Shown: positions 16,040 to 24,128 of the stretch, in pieces
Layout: each line of letters begins with the position of its first letter
Position numbering within the stretch: the first letter of the stretch is position 1
From: Flavobacterium sp. LC2016-23
GTDB lineage: Bacteria > Bacteroidota > Bacteroidia > Flavobacteriales > Flavobacteriaceae
Length of the DNA: 64,000 nt
NCBI RefSeq assembly: GCF_009674775.1
Contig: NZ_WKKE01000012.1
Location: 112,326 to 176,325 of the forward strand
Reading direction: 5' to 3'
Position numbers and translations under genes: made by a program
The notes under the pieces: model-generated
The model's input: the letters and a program-made list of their open reading frames with translations, nothing else
Databases searched by the model: none
What the model was told of the DNA's origin: nothing

Positions 16040-16981
16040 TTGATTCTTATGATAAAATTCCCTAAAATCGACTTTCCGCAATTAAAATCCAAATTACAGG
16101 TGAAATCACCCTGGGACAGGATTATTATTATGCTGCTGAGTCTTTTGATTACTATTCCGATTTTTATCATACTGCATCAAAATCTCATCGATTTAAAATG
16201 GCCCTTCAATTTAGATCGTGTATTCATCTTTATATTTGTTTTTGTTGCTGTATTTACACTTCTTATGCTGCTGCGAACCATTATTATAATTTGTATAGCG
16301 ATTTATCTGCTGGTTTTGTTTTACGGAACGGTTATAGGCAATTATGGTTTTACCGAAATCTCCGAAGATTACAATTCGATGATTTATACCATGTCTGATA
16401 ATCCTTTTCCGCAGGATATTATTGTGGCAAAGTTACTTCCGTTTCCGAACAAGTCGAAAATTATAAGTGCCATTGAATACGAGAATCCAAAAGTCCGAAA
16501 TTTTGCCATTATGGCAACCACAAAGCATTTTAAGGGCATAAAAGGATATTCGGATTACAGAACAATCATTCAGTGTTTTGCGGTATTTAAAGAAATAAAC
16601 AGTCGATGGAACTATGTCAATGATCCCAAAGAAGGAGATTATATTGCTACGGCAAGTGAATCTTTGCAATATTTCTCCGGAGATTGTGATGATCATTCTA
16701 TTTTAATGGCCGCCGCGATACGCTCTATTGGAGGAACACCGAGGCTTATTCATACGAAGGGACATATTTATCCTGAAATACTAATAGGCTCCTTAATCGA
16801 CCTGGAAAAAGTCAATTATCTGATTAAGAATGTGCTTTTTGTCAAAGAAAGCTACAAACAGACTTTGCATTATCACATAGACGAACGGGGTCAGGTCTGG
16901 ATGAATCTTGATTATACGGCTAAATATCCCGGAGGACCTTTTATGTATGAAGAGATTTTGGGAGCTCTTACCCTTAATTAG
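16040..16981 (+). CDS. Membrane-anchored transglutaminase-like protein
   Basis: This 313-residue protein has two N-terminal membrane segments (IIIMLLSLLITIPIFIILHQ, and VFIFIFVFVAVFTLLML running into IIIICIAIYLLVLFYGTV) and a transglutaminase-core domain after residue 190. The catalytic Cys is visible in FSGDCDDHSILMAAAIRSIGG, followed by GHIYPEILIG with a candidate His and by MNLDYTA with a candidate Asp. Such domains in bacteria are usually papain-like proteases or amide-cleaving enzymes rather than cross-linkers. Whether it faces the cytosol or the periplasm cannot be decided. It lies 9 bases after the substrate-binding-fold gene. Confidence 0.8.
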   Translation: MILMIKFPKIDFPQLKSKLQVKSPWDRIIIMLLSLLITIPIFIILHQNLIDLKWPFNLDRVFIFIFVFVAVFTLLMLLRTIIIICIAIYLLVLFYGTVIGNYGFTEISEDYNSMIYTMSDNPFPQDIIVAKLLPFPNKSKIISAIEYENPKVRNFAIMATTKHFKGIKGYSDYRTIIQCFAVFKEINSRWNYVNDPKEGDYIATASESLQYFSGDCDDHSILMAAAIRSIGGTPRLIHTKGHIYPEILIGSLIDLEKVNYLIKNVLFVKESYKQTLHYHIDERGQVWMNLDYTAKYPGGPFMYEEILGALTLN

Positions 16982-17165
16982 CCTATTGTTTTAAACAGGT
17001 TTTAAGTTGCTGATTTTTTGGTTTTTAAAAGAATACCATAAAAAGACTTAAATTTTTCAGGTCAAAATTCTAAAAACATTTCACTTTTTCTAAATAGCTG
17101 ATGATGAGTGTTTTGGATTTATTTTTTTTGTAACTTGTTTCCTGTTTAACTTTTAATCAAAAATC

Positions 17166-17531
17166 ATGAAAAAATCTAAATTAATTATCTTTGGAATTCT
17201 TCTGGCAACAATAGTACTGTTTTCCTGTAAGGGTCGAAACAAATTGATTCACTCCTGGAAAATTACTACCGTAGAAGCTAAAACGCCTCTTTCTGATTCT
17301 GTTAAAAATATAATTCTGAAACAGGGAAAATTAACATTTACAGAAGACGGACACGTTAACGGGTATTTAGAGGATGAGATAACGAATGGTACCTTTGCCT
17401 TAACAAAAGGGGGAAAAAATCTGATTATCAAAGACGAAACAGGTACGCCTTATCCTTATGAAAGTACGATCACAAGTGATGAACTGATACTGGACAGCAA
17501 AGAAATGAAGTTGACACTTAAAAAAATATAA
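17166..17531 (+). CDS. Small lipoprotein, lipocalin-like
   Basis: The 121-residue product begins MKKSKLIIFGILLATIVLFSCKGRNKL, a lipoprotein signal peptide with Cys21. The mature part starts LIHSWKITTVEAK, then LTFTEDGHVNGYLEDEITNGTFALTKGGKNLIIKD and ELILDSKEMKLTLKK. The initial h-x-G/S-x-W pattern and repeated beta strands resemble the lipocalin-like domains (DUF4923/DUF5004 type) common in Bacteroidota. No function is known. A good hairpin terminator follows 50 bases downstream. Confidence 0.75.
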   Translation: MKKSKLIIFGILLATIVLFSCKGRNKLIHSWKITTVEAKTPLSDSVKNIILKQGKLTFTEDGHVNGYLEDEITNGTFALTKGGKNLIIKDETGTPYPYESTITSDELILDSKEMKLTLKKI

Positions 17532-17581
17532 TTTTTGTTTTTCCCACTAAATCGGAATAAAAATACCACAACAAAAGAATA

Positions 17582-17609
17582 AAAACTTCTTAATTTTAAG
17601 GAGTTTTTT
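17582..17609 (+). terminator. Factor-independent terminator
   Basis: AAAACTTCTTAA pairs with TTAAGGAGTTTT (one G-T pair) over a tiny TT loop, with the T-run continuing to 17609. It ends the lipoprotein transcript. Confidence 0.75.
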
Positions 17610-17660
17610 ATTTTTATAATTAAATCAGGCTGTTGACATACCCTTGTCACAAACACTTTT

Positions 17661-17668
17661 TAGATTTG
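17661..17668 (+). promoter_or_regulatory. Probable -7 element of the YdeI-like gene
   Basis: TAGATTTG matches the Bacteroidota TAnnTTTG element and lies 22 bases before the ATG at 17691. A TTG at 17633-17635 is somewhat far upstream (25 bases), so the -33 part is weak. Confidence 0.4.
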
Positions 17669-17690
17669 TAGACTAAATTGAATACACAAG

Positions 17691-18266
17691 ATGCAGGACA
17701 TAGAAACTTTTTATCCGACATGTAAGCAGGATTGGAGAGAATGGCTAAAAGAAAACCATGATGTGAAACATTATGTTTGGCTTGTTTGTTATAAAAAGCA
17801 AGCGAATGTACCCACAATCAGCTGGAGTGATGCCGTAGATGAAGCGCTCTGTTTCGGCTGGATTGACAGCACGCGCAAATCTATTGATTCTGATAAATTC
17901 ATACAATTTTTCACCAGACGCAAACCCAACAGCAACTGGTCGAAAATAAATAAGGAAAAAATTGAGAGGCTGATTCGTGAAGGCCTTATGTTTCAGGCCG
18001 GTCTTGAAAGTGTCGAACGCGCAAAACAAAATGGTTCCTGGATCATTTTAGATACGGTAGAAGAATTATTTATCCCGGAAGACCTCGAAATTGCTTTTGA
18101 AGCCAATCCTGGCGCGAAAGAGTACTTTTTAAGTTTAAGCAAATCTGTCAAAAAGATGATCCTGTACTGGGTTGTTTCCGCTAAACGTCCTGAAACGAGA
18201 CAAAAGCGGATCAATGAAGTGGCGGTACTTGCTGCTCAAAATTTAAAACCAAAACACATTAGCTAA
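17691..18266 (+). CDS. YdeI/OmpD-associated family protein
   Basis: This 191-residue protein has the YdeI-type N-terminal half (WREWLKENHDVKHYVWLVCYKKQ, then SWSDAVDEALCFGWIDSTRKSIDSDKFIQFFTRRKPNSNWSKINKEKIERL), which is highly conserved in the family. A C-terminal OmpD-associated region (FLSLSKSVKKMILYWVVSAKRPETRQKRINEV) follows. Family members are cytosolic in bacteria and are linked to stress tolerance, but the biochemical activity is not established. It has its own probable promoter and precedes the ArsR operon in the same direction. Confidence 0.9.
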   Translation: MQDIETFYPTCKQDWREWLKENHDVKHYVWLVCYKKQANVPTISWSDAVDEALCFGWIDSTRKSIDSDKFIQFFTRRKPNSNWSKINKEKIERLIREGLMFQAGLESVERAKQNGSWIILDTVEELFIPEDLEIAFEANPGAKEYFLSLSKSVKKMILYWVVSAKRPETRQKRINEVAVLAAQNLKPKHIS

Positions 18267-18336
18267 GTGTACTACCTTGTTAATTTACTGTAAATGCTTC
18301 TTCTTGAAGGTTTTGTTAAAAATAATCCCGGAAAAA

Positions 18337-18383
18337 TTTGCGCAGTCAAATAACTGCGTTATATTTGCAGTCAAATAACTGCG
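18337..18383 (+). promoter_or_regulatory. Consensus promoter with tandem ArsR-type operators
   Basis: TTTG at 18337-18340 and TATATTTG at 18360-18367 are 19 bases apart, a textbook Bacteroidota promoter. The spacer is almost filled by the palindrome CGCAGTCAAATAACTGCG (18341-18358). A second copy with one changed base, TGCAGTCAAATAACTGCG, occupies 18366-18383 and ends two bases before the ATG of the ArsR-family gene. The repeats are 25 bases centre to centre. A repressor bound here would block both polymerase and translation start, so autoregulation is the natural reading. Confidence 0.85.
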
Positions 18384-18385
18384 CA

Positions 18386-18703
18386 ATGGAAATTAGACGA
18401 GATGTATTTCAGGCAATAGCCGACCCGACCCGCAGAGCCATATTGAGTTTAGTGGCCCTGCAAGCGATGACCCCTGGTGCGATCGCAGCCAATTTTGATT
18501 CTTCAAGACAGACCATTTCAAAACACATCAAGATTCTAAATGAATGTGAATTACTGCATCAAAGCCAAAACGGAAGAGAGATTTATTATCATTTAAATCC
18601 TGAAAAAATTAAGGAAATAGACCATTTCATTGAACCTTTCCGGAAAATGTGGGATGAACGTTTCAATAAATTAGAAGCAATCATGAAAAATTATAAAAAA
18701 TAA
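18386..18703 (+). CDS. ArsR/SmtB-family transcriptional repressor
   Basis: The start at 18386 ([37 protein letters not shown]) is chosen because the upstream in-frame ATG at 18338 lies inside the promoter and operator. The 105-residue product is a compact winged helix with recognition helix [18 protein letters not shown] and wing [16 protein letters not shown]. No cysteine metal ligands are visible in the recognition helix, so it belongs to the metal-independent group that often precedes an SRPBCC gene. It is the first gene of a four-gene operon with SRPBCC, DoxX and DUF4256 proteins and is expected to repress it. The inducer is unknown. Confidence 0.92.
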   Translation: MEIRRDVFQAIADPTRRAILSLVALQAMTPGAIAANFDSSRQTISKHIKILNECELLHQSQNGREIYYHLNPEKIKEIDHFIEPFRKMWDERFNKLEAIMKNYKK

Positions 18704-18707
18704 GGAC

Positions 18708-19175
18708 ATGGAAAGAAAGACAAAAATCAATGCTGAAGACGATAAACAGGAAATACTAATCACAAGGGAATTTGATTTGCCTTTGGAGTTACTTTTCAAA
18801 GCTTATACAGATCCTGAAATCGTAGCACAATGGATGGGTACAAAAGTCATAAAACTGGAAAACAAGAAACACGGCAGCTGGCAGTTTGAAACCAGTGATC
18901 CAAAAGGAAATGTAGTGTTTCAGGCAAATGGTGTTATTCATGAATTTGTTCCAAACCAGAAAATTACACGCACTTTTGAAATGGAAAACAGCCCCTTCCC
19001 TGTTCAGCTTGAGTTTTTAGAATTTGAAGAATGCAACGACGAAACCAGTAAACTAAATATACACATCATTTATAAATCTGTTGCCCTGCGGGATCAAATG
19101 CTCAAACTCCCTTTTGCACAAGGTATAAACATGGCACACAACAGATTACAGGACATTGTAAATAAACTTAAATAA
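18708..19175 (+). CDS. SRPBCC domain protein (AHSA1-like)
   Basis: This 155-residue protein is a START/Bet-v-1-like domain of the AHSA1 group: EILITREFDLPLELLFKAYTDPEIVAQWMGTKV at the start, GSWQFETSDPKGNVVFQANGVIHEFVPNQKITRTFEM in the middle and the long C-terminal helix MAHNRLQDIVNKL. These domains form a hydrophobic cavity and may bind lipids or other small hydrophobic molecules. The gene starts 4 bases after the ArsR stop, the usual pairing in which the regulator and the cavity protein form one unit. The ligand is unknown. Confidence 0.9.
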   Translation: MERKTKINAEDDKQEILITREFDLPLELLFKAYTDPEIVAQWMGTKVIKLENKKHGSWQFETSDPKGNVVFQANGVIHEFVPNQKITRTFEMENSPFPVQLEFLEFEECNDETSKLNIHIIYKSVALRDQMLKLPFAQGINMAHNRLQDIVNKLK

Positions 19176-19181
19176 AATAGT

Positions 19182-19571
19182 ATGACTAAGAGAAACAAAA
19201 TTATCTACTGGATTGCCACACTCTGGCTTGCTTTGGGAATGGCATCCACAGGAATTGTACAATTGATTCCGTTGAAAGAAGAAACAGAAATGATGAAACA
19301 CCTGGGGTATCCGCTTTATTTTTTAACCATACTTGGTGTCTGGAAAATCTTAGGGGTTATCGCCATTCTTATTCCTAAATCTGCTTTATTGAAAGAATGG
19401 ACGTATGCTGGCTTTTTCTTCGCCATGTCGGGAGCTGTTTTTTCTCACCTATTTTGCGGAGATCCTGCGAAAGAACTTTTTGGCCCGCTGTTATTAATCG
19501 TTCTGACCCTTTTATCCTGGTATCTCAGACCGGCAGACCGAAAATTAATTTTAAATAAGATAAAAGCATAA
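19182..19571 (+). CDS. DoxX family membrane protein
   Basis: This 129-residue protein has four membrane segments (IIYWIATLWLALGMASTGIVQLI, LYFLTILGVWKILGVIAILI, WTYAGFFFAMSGAVFSHLFCG, LLLIVLTLLSWYL). The pattern of a short basic N-terminus and the KILGV motif is typical of DoxX-like proteins. Their roles vary and include redox stress and membrane complexes. Cys at FCGDP could be redox-active but is not diagnostic. The gene lies 6 bases after the SRPBCC gene and belongs to the ArsR-controlled operon. Confidence 0.88.
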   Translation: MTKRNKIIYWIATLWLALGMASTGIVQLIPLKEETEMMKHLGYPLYFLTILGVWKILGVIAILIPKSALLKEWTYAGFFFAMSGAVFSHLFCGDPAKELFGPLLLIVLTLLSWYLRPADRKLILNKIKA

Positions 19572-19576
19572 ACAAC

Positions 19577-20143
19577 ATGAGTACTACTAAAAACAAGTTG
19601 TCACCGGATCAGCAGGAAGCAATACTTCATATTTTGCAGAAACGATTTGAGGAAAATACACAACGTCATGAAGGTCTTGAGTGGGACAAAATCCAGACAA
19701 AATTACAAGCCAGTCCTGAAAAACTGGGATCGCTTGACGAAATGGAAAGAACTGAAGGTGAACCGGACGTTATCGGCTATGATAAAAAGACAGACGAGTA
19801 TATTTTTGTGGACTGTGCTGCAGAAAGCCCAAAAGGCCGCAGAAGTATTTGTTATGATCAGGAAGCTTTGGAAAAAAGAAAAGAAAACAAACCCAAAGAC
19901 AGCGCAATGAATATGGCCGAAGAAATGGGGATTGAGATACTAACCGAAGCACAATATCGCGAATTACAGCAACTCGGAAAATTTGATACCAAAACTTCCA
20001 GCTGGATCAAAACGCCTGCAGATATCAGAAAATTGGGTGGCGCTCTTTTTTCGGATTTCCGTTATAATACCGTTTTTGTCTATCACAATGGGGCTGATTC
20101 GTATTATGCGGCCAGAGGATTTCGGGGTATGCTGAAAGTTTAA
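19577..20143 (+). CDS. DUF4256 domain-containing protein
   Basis: This 188-residue protein starts LSPDQQEAILHILQKRFEENTQRHEGLEWDKIQTKL and contains the conserved DUF4256 segments SLDEMERTEGEPDVIGYDKKTDEYIFVDCAAESPKGRRSICYDQEAL and FSDFRYNTVFVYHNGADSYYAARGFRGMLKV. The family is cytosolic and of unknown function, and it is often found beside ArsR/SRPBCC genes. It is the last gene of the operon, ended by the hairpin at 20171. Confidence 0.9.
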   Translation: MSTTKNKLSPDQQEAILHILQKRFEENTQRHEGLEWDKIQTKLQASPEKLGSLDEMERTEGEPDVIGYDKKTDEYIFVDCAAESPKGRRSICYDQEALEKRKENKPKDSAMNMAEEMGIEILTEAQYRELQQLGKFDTKTSSWIKTPADIRKLGGALFSDFRYNTVFVYHNGADSYYAARGFRGMLKV

Positions 20144-20170
20144 ATATAACAGATTCAAAAACTTATAAAG

Positions 20171-20199
20171 AAACGCTATTAGCGCCAATAGCGTTTTTT
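20171..20199 (+). terminator. Factor-independent terminator of the ArsR operon
   Basis: AAACGCTATT pairs with AATAGCGTTT over the loop AGCGCC, followed by TTTT. It lies 27 bases after the DUF4256 stop codon and is a strong hairpin. Confidence 0.85.
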
Positions 20200-20323
20200 A
20201 GGTTTGATGATATTCCTAAAGAACCTGTATTTTACTGTTTTTAAAATTATACGACAAAGGTTATCAGACAGTGTCGTTGCGAAATAGGTAAAATAAGGAA
20301 ACCGTCATTTTGGCTCATACAAA

Positions 20324-20370
20324 ATGCAAATCGGCTACTTCCCTCTTTGCATTTCGGTAGAACTTTGCAT
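20324..20370 (+). promoter_or_regulatory. Repeated TTTGCAT / ATGCAAA motifs upstream of an SDR gene
   Basis: ATGCAAA (20324-20330), TTTGCAT (20346-20352) and TTTGCAT (20364-20370) occur within 47 bases. The two direct copies are exactly 18 bases apart, and the first copy is inverted. The spacing suits a dimeric regulator such as an AraC protein; an AraC gene lies in the operon that follows. No obvious -7 element was found. Confidence 0.45.
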
Positions 20371-20392
20371 TATAATTTTAAAACAAAAAAAA

Positions 20393-21199
20393 ATGCAAAA
20401 GACAATTTTTATCACAGGGGCATCATCAGGTTTAGGAAAAGCAACAGCACTTTTATTTCAAAGTAAAGGCTGGCAGGTTATTGCCACCATGCGTAATCCG
20501 GAAAAGGAAAACGAACTCAATACATTAGAAAATGTAATTGTACTTCCGTTGGATGTGACGAATGCTTCACAGATCGATCATACTGTAAAAAGTGTGACTG
20601 AAAAATATACGGTCGATGTAGTCATGAATAACGCAGGTTACGGCTTGATTGGTGCGCTGGAAGCTTTAACCGATGAACAAATCTTTCGTCAGATTGAAAC
20701 AAATTTAATGGGCGTTATAAGAGTTACTAAAGCCTTTACAGCGCATTTCCGTGAAAAAAGAAGCGGAATCTTCCTTAATATCACTTCGACATTTGGATTA
20801 ATGGGATTCCCGACCTGTTCGGTGTACAGTGCTACAAAATTTGCCGTAGATGGCTTTTCGGAGAGTCTGGCCTCAGAATTAGTGCAATTTGGCATACAGG
20901 TCAAAGTGATTGCCCCGGGCGGCATGCAGACTGATTTTGCTATTCGCTCGATGGAAACAGGCCAGCACGATGCTTATGAGAAATTAACAGCAGAAGTCAG
21001 TAAAGGCTACAGTGCAGAGCAATTGGCTAATTATACCAAAGTCGAAGATGTTGCCAAAATTGTATATGAAGCCACTACCGATGGTAAAAATCAAATGCGC
21101 TATGTGGCCGGAAACGATGCAGTAACTTTATACAACGAACGCATTCAATCAGGATCGGAAGCTCAGGTTGAAAATATAAAAGCAATGTTTACTTTTTAA
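20393..21199 (+). CDS. Short-chain dehydrogenase/reductase
   Basis: The start is ATG 20393 (MQKTIFITGASSGLGKATALLFQSKGWQ); the in-frame ATG at 20324 lies in the repeat region and adds residues without homology. The 268-residue protein has the classical SDR signatures: the TGASSGLG cofactor loop, the NNAGYG motif, the catalytic Ser in NITSTFG and the YSATK tetrad with Tyr and Lys. It is an NAD(P)-dependent oxidoreductase of unknown substrate. It leads an operon with the small protein at 21210, an AraC regulator and a MazG-like protein. Confidence 0.93.
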   Translation: MQKTIFITGASSGLGKATALLFQSKGWQVIATMRNPEKENELNTLENVIVLPLDVTNASQIDHTVKSVTEKYTVDVVMNNAGYGLIGALEALTDEQIFRQIETNLMGVIRVTKAFTAHFREKRSGIFLNITSTFGLMGFPTCSVYSATKFAVDGFSESLASELVQFGIQVKVIAPGGMQTDFAIRSMETGQHDAYEKLTAEVSKGYSAEQLANYTKVEDVAKIVYEATTDGKNQMRYVAGNDAVTLYNERIQSGSEAQVENIKAMFTF

Positions 21200-21209
21200 T
21201 TTTATAATG

Positions 21210-21533
21210 ATGAAAAATCATGCTATAGAACTTACTACCTTTAAACTAAAAGGTTTTACGATTAAAGAATTTATAGAAGCCAATGCGGAAATTGATGCTT
21301 TTTTGAAGCGTCAGAAAGGCTTTCGTTCCAGAACAATCTTTGAATTAAAAGGCGTTGTATACGATATGCTGATATGGAACAGCACCACAGACGGAACCGA
21401 AGCAATGCATTTACTAATGGACGAACTCAGTGATTCTGTTGTACACGATATGATTGATCAGAGTACCGTGAGTTGGAATATTACGCCAATAGAACATTTC
21501 GTAAGTTTGCAAATCAATCCACAGGGGATTTAA
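21210..21533 (+). CDS. Small ABM-like (dimeric alpha/beta barrel) hypothetical protein
   Basis: This 107-residue protein begins MKNHAIELTTFKLKGFTIKEFIEANAEIDAFLKRQKGFRSRTIFE. The pattern of a strand, a helix with FIEANAEIDAFLKRQKGFRS, and strands such as GVVYDMLIWNSTTDGTEAM resembles the antibiotic-biosynthesis-monooxygenase-like fold, but no catalytic residues can be pointed to. Two ATGs (21207 and 21210) are adjacent; either could be used. The gene lies between the SDR and the AraC regulator in one operon, so it may act on the SDR substrate. Confidence 0.65.
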   Translation: MKNHAIELTTFKLKGFTIKEFIEANAEIDAFLKRQKGFRSRTIFELKGVVYDMLIWNSTTDGTEAMHLLMDELSDSVVHDMIDQSTVSWNITPIEHFVSLQINPQGI

Positions 21534-21543
21534 AATCATTGTT

Positions 21544-22458
21544 ATGAAGAATCAGCCTAAAATATTCCATACACTTTCTGAGTTGCATAAAGCGATGGAA
21601 CTTCCAAAGCCGCTGCATCCGCTGATCAGTATTATTAATTACGGAGAAGCTGTTTTTGATCCAAAGGATTTTGAACAGGGCATTATGCTGGATTTTTACA
21701 AAATATCTTTTAAAACCAGTTTTAACGGAAAAATAAAATACGGACACGGCTTTTACGATTTTGAAGAAGGCGGAATGTCTTTTGTTGCTCCCGGACAGCT
21801 CCTGAAAATGCAGGAAGAAGAAGCAGATTACAGCGGAATGTCACTGCACATTCACCCTGATTTCATTCGCCCCTATGCTTTAAATACCAACATCAAACAA
21901 TACGGTTTTTTCAATTATACGGCGTCTGAAGCGTTGTATTTGTCCGAAAACGAAAAAGAAACTATTTTAGGCGTTTATACCAGTATTCATAATGAATTGA
22001 AGCAACGAATTGACAATTTTAGCCAGGATGTTATTATTTCGCAGATTGAGCTTTTACTTAATTACAGCAACCGTTTTTACAGTCGTCAGTTTATAACACG
22101 AAAAGCGGTAAACAATGATGTTCTGGCGCAGCTGGAAAGTTTATTAAATAGTTATTTCGATGATGAAGAAGCCTTATTAAATGGTCTGCCCACAGTAGCT
22201 TTTGTGGCAGAACAACTGAAGCTGTCGCCAAGATACCTGAGTGATTTACTGCGAAATCTCTGCGGACAGAATACACAGCACTTCATTCATGATAAACTCA
22301 TCGAAAAAGCGAAAGAATATATTATGAAAGGTAATTTTTCGATAGCCGAGATTGCATATAAATTAGGATTTGAGCATCCGCAATCCTTCAATAAATTATT
22401 CAAACAAAAAACCAATAGCACACCGATAGCATTTCAGCAGTCCTTTCATAAAAATTAA
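21544..22458 (+). CDS. AraC-family transcriptional regulator
   Basis: This 304-residue protein has an N-terminal cupin-like sensor domain (residues 1-190, including EEGGMSFVAPGQLLKMQ) and a C-terminal AraC DNA-binding domain with two helix-turn-helix units: PTVAFVAEQLKLSPRYLSDLLRNLCGQ and NFSIAEIAYKLGFEHPQSFNKLFKQKTNSTPIAF. It is in an operon behind the SDR and probably regulates it. The repeats at 20324-20370 are candidate binding sites. The effector is unknown. Confidence 0.93.
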   Translation: MKNQPKIFHTLSELHKAMELPKPLHPLISIINYGEAVFDPKDFEQGIMLDFYKISFKTSFNGKIKYGHGFYDFEEGGMSFVAPGQLLKMQEEEADYSGMSLHIHPDFIRPYALNTNIKQYGFFNYTASEALYLSENEKETILGVYTSIHNELKQRIDNFSQDVIISQIELLLNYSNRFYSRQFITRKAVNNDVLAQLESLLNSYFDDEEALLNGLPTVAFVAEQLKLSPRYLSDLLRNLCGQNTQHFIHDKLIEKAKEYIMKGNFSIAEIAYKLGFEHPQSFNKLFKQKTNSTPIAFQQSFHKN

Positions 22459-22461
22459 AGT

Positions 22462-22785
22462 ATGGCAAAAATAAATTTAGCAGCCCTGAAACAGCGCTCT
22501 CTTGCAATAAGAAAACAATACCGCGAATTAGAACTGCAGCATCACGGCAGCGAATGGACTGTGGAAGAAGATGCATTAGCTTTTCTGACTGATGCCGGTC
22601 TGGTTGGAAGACTCACCATGTCCCATCAAGGAAGATGGCCCAAAACAAACACAGACGAAGAACTCCGCCATAAATTGGGTGAATCGATCTGGTGGCTTGT
22701 GGTGTTGTCTGAGCGAATGAATATTGATATTAAAGAAGCGTTAGAAGGCTTCCTGTCCAAAACAGAAAAATTAATAGGCAATTAA
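22462..22785 (+). CDS. MazG-like protein
   Basis: This 107-residue protein (AALKQRSLAIRKQYRELELQHHGSEWTVEEDALAFLTDAGLVGRLTMSHQGRWPK ... LGESIWWLVVLSERMNIDIKEALEGFLSKTEKLI) resembles the MazG-like group, with a helical bundle and the LGESIWWLVVLSERMNIDI segment where MazG has its metal-binding EExxE/EDxD helices. Several acidic ligands are not obvious, so nucleotide pyrophosphohydrolase activity is uncertain. It follows the AraC gene by 3 bases and ends the operon before a bidirectional terminator. Confidence 0.7.
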   Translation: MAKINLAALKQRSLAIRKQYRELELQHHGSEWTVEEDALAFLTDAGLVGRLTMSHQGRWPKTNTDEELRHKLGESIWWLVVLSERMNIDIKEALEGFLSKTEKLIGN

Positions 22786-22790
22786 AAGTA

Positions 22791-22826
22791 AAAAACCTCC
22801 AAACTCAGATGATTTTGGAGGTTTTT
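22791..22826. terminator. Bidirectional terminator between converging genes
   Basis: AAAAACCTCCAAA pairs with TTTGGAGGTTTTT over a loop of about 10 bases, with T-runs on both strands. It separates the MazG-like gene from the VOC gene. Confidence 0.85.
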
Positions 22827-22842
22827 GATTTAATTTAATATA

Positions 22843-23286
22843 CTATTTAAGTTCATCACAAAATTCAATCGTATTGCCAAAAGGATCAGCGATAAAAGCC
22901 ACCCGCAGGCCAATTGCCGGAACGCTAAAACTCCTGTTGATCTTGATGTTTTTCTTGGTAAGATGCTCGATCGTCTGATCTAAATTATCGACACTAAAAG
23001 ACAAATGGTTGTACCCTGATTTTTCTTCAGTGCTGTCCTTTTCCGTACTGTCATAACAAATAATTTCGATAATAAAATCATTATCGTTTGGCGGAGCAAT
23101 AAAGGCCAGTTTAATATCGCCTACAGTCCATTTATGAATGATCCGGAAGTCCAGGTTTTCTGTATACCACTGCAGTATTTCATCGTATTTTGTAGTTCGG
23201 ATGCCAACGTGGCCTGATTTAAGGTCGCTAAAAACACTAGCCGTATTTTTTTCAGGAAATGTGAGGGGCGTGATTTGATTTTCCAT
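22843..23286 (-). CDS. VOC-family (glyoxalase/bleomycin-resistance-like) protein
   Basis: This 147-residue protein has paired beta-alpha-beta-beta-beta units: HVGIRTTKYDEILQWYTENLDFRIIHKWTVGDIKLAFIAPPNDN, then YNHLSFSVDNLDQTIEHLTKKNIKINRSF, and the terminal AFIADPFGNTIEFCDEL, which carries the metal-ligand Glu. His in HVGI and HLSF and Glu in IEFCDEL are the likely ligands of a VOC metal site. It follows the SDR gene in the same direction by 48 bases and is likely co-transcribed. The substrate is unknown. Confidence 0.88.
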   Translation of the reverse strand: MENQITPLTFPEKNTASVFSDLKSGHVGIRTTKYDEILQWYTENLDFRIIHKWTVGDIKLAFIAPPNDNDFIIEIICYDSTEKDSTEEKSGYNHLSFSVDNLDQTIEHLTKKNIKINRSFSVPAIGLRVAFIADPFGNTIEFCDELK

Positions 23287-23334
23287 TTTAATGTATTTTT
23301 TATGTACAAGATTATGCTGTAAAGAACGTTTTAT

Positions 23335-24072
23335 TTACCACGGACTTTCTTCGCTTTCGTCTTCGATATCGTTGCTGAAAAATTTTCCTGTTGGTGCATT
23401 TTCATCTGTTAACGTATGTTTTACAATAAAACCTGCCGCGCTTTCTACACTTCCCGGACCGCTAAAATGATTAAAATCTGTTGCGGTGTAACCCGGATCA
23501 ATGGCGTTTACCTTAAACGGTAAATCTCTCAGTTCGTAGGCCAATGCAATGGTAAAAGCATTCAGGGCCGCTTTAGACGAAACATAAGAAAGTGCTTTTA
23601 TAGTGTAGTATTTCCAGGTGGGATCGCTGTGCAACGTAAGCGAACCAAGTCCGGAAGTGATGTTGCTGATTCTCGGACTATCTGATTTTTTAAGCAGCTC
23701 CAGAAAAGTCTGGGTAACCGTTATTACGCCGAAAAAGTTGGTGTCAAAGGTTTGCTGGATATTTTCTATCGAATTCGTGGAGGGTTCCTGAGGCAAAGCG
23801 CCCAATACTCCGGCGTTGTTAATAAGAAGATCTAATTTTCCCTTTTCCTGCTCTACAATGTTTCTGGCGGCCAAAACGCTTTTGGGATCCGTGACATCGA
23901 TCTGAATGGCTTTGATGTCTTGAAAACCATCCTGTAGTAATTCTTTTACCACTTCCTCCCCTTTTGCAAGGTCACGGCTTCCGATGTAAACGAATAATCC
24001 TTTTTGTGAAAGCTGTTTCGCTGTTTCCAAACCGATGCTTCTATTAGCTCCTGTAATTAGTGCTGATTTCAT
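23335..24072 (-). CDS. Short-chain dehydrogenase/reductase
   Basis: This 245-residue classical SDR begins MKSALITGANRSIGLETAKQLSQKG, with the cofactor loop TGANRSIG, the NNAGVLG motif, Ser in NITSGLGSL and the YVSSKAAL catalytic tetrad. A Tyr at KYYTIKALSYVSSK fills the active-site position. It is NAD(P)-dependent with unknown substrate. The TTTGCC-N4-GGCAAA palindrome at 24129 lies in its promoter region, so the Crp-family gene next door probably controls it. The VOC gene follows downstream. Confidence 0.93.
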   Translation of the reverse strand: MKSALITGANRSIGLETAKQLSQKGLFVYIGSRDLAKGEEVVKELLQDGFQDIKAIQIDVTDPKSVLAARNIVEQEKGKLDLLINNAGVLGALPQEPSTNSIENIQQTFDTNFFGVITVTQTFLELLKKSDSPRISNITSGLGSLTLHSDPTWKYYTIKALSYVSSKAALNAFTIALAYELRDLPFKVNAIDPGYTATDFNHFSGPGSVESAAGFIVKHTLTDENAPTGKFFSNDIEDESEESPW

Positions 24073-24128
24073 TTTGTTATCTTTTTAAATTATTGATTAC
24101 AAAGGTGCAGCGATAAAAAACAAAAACA

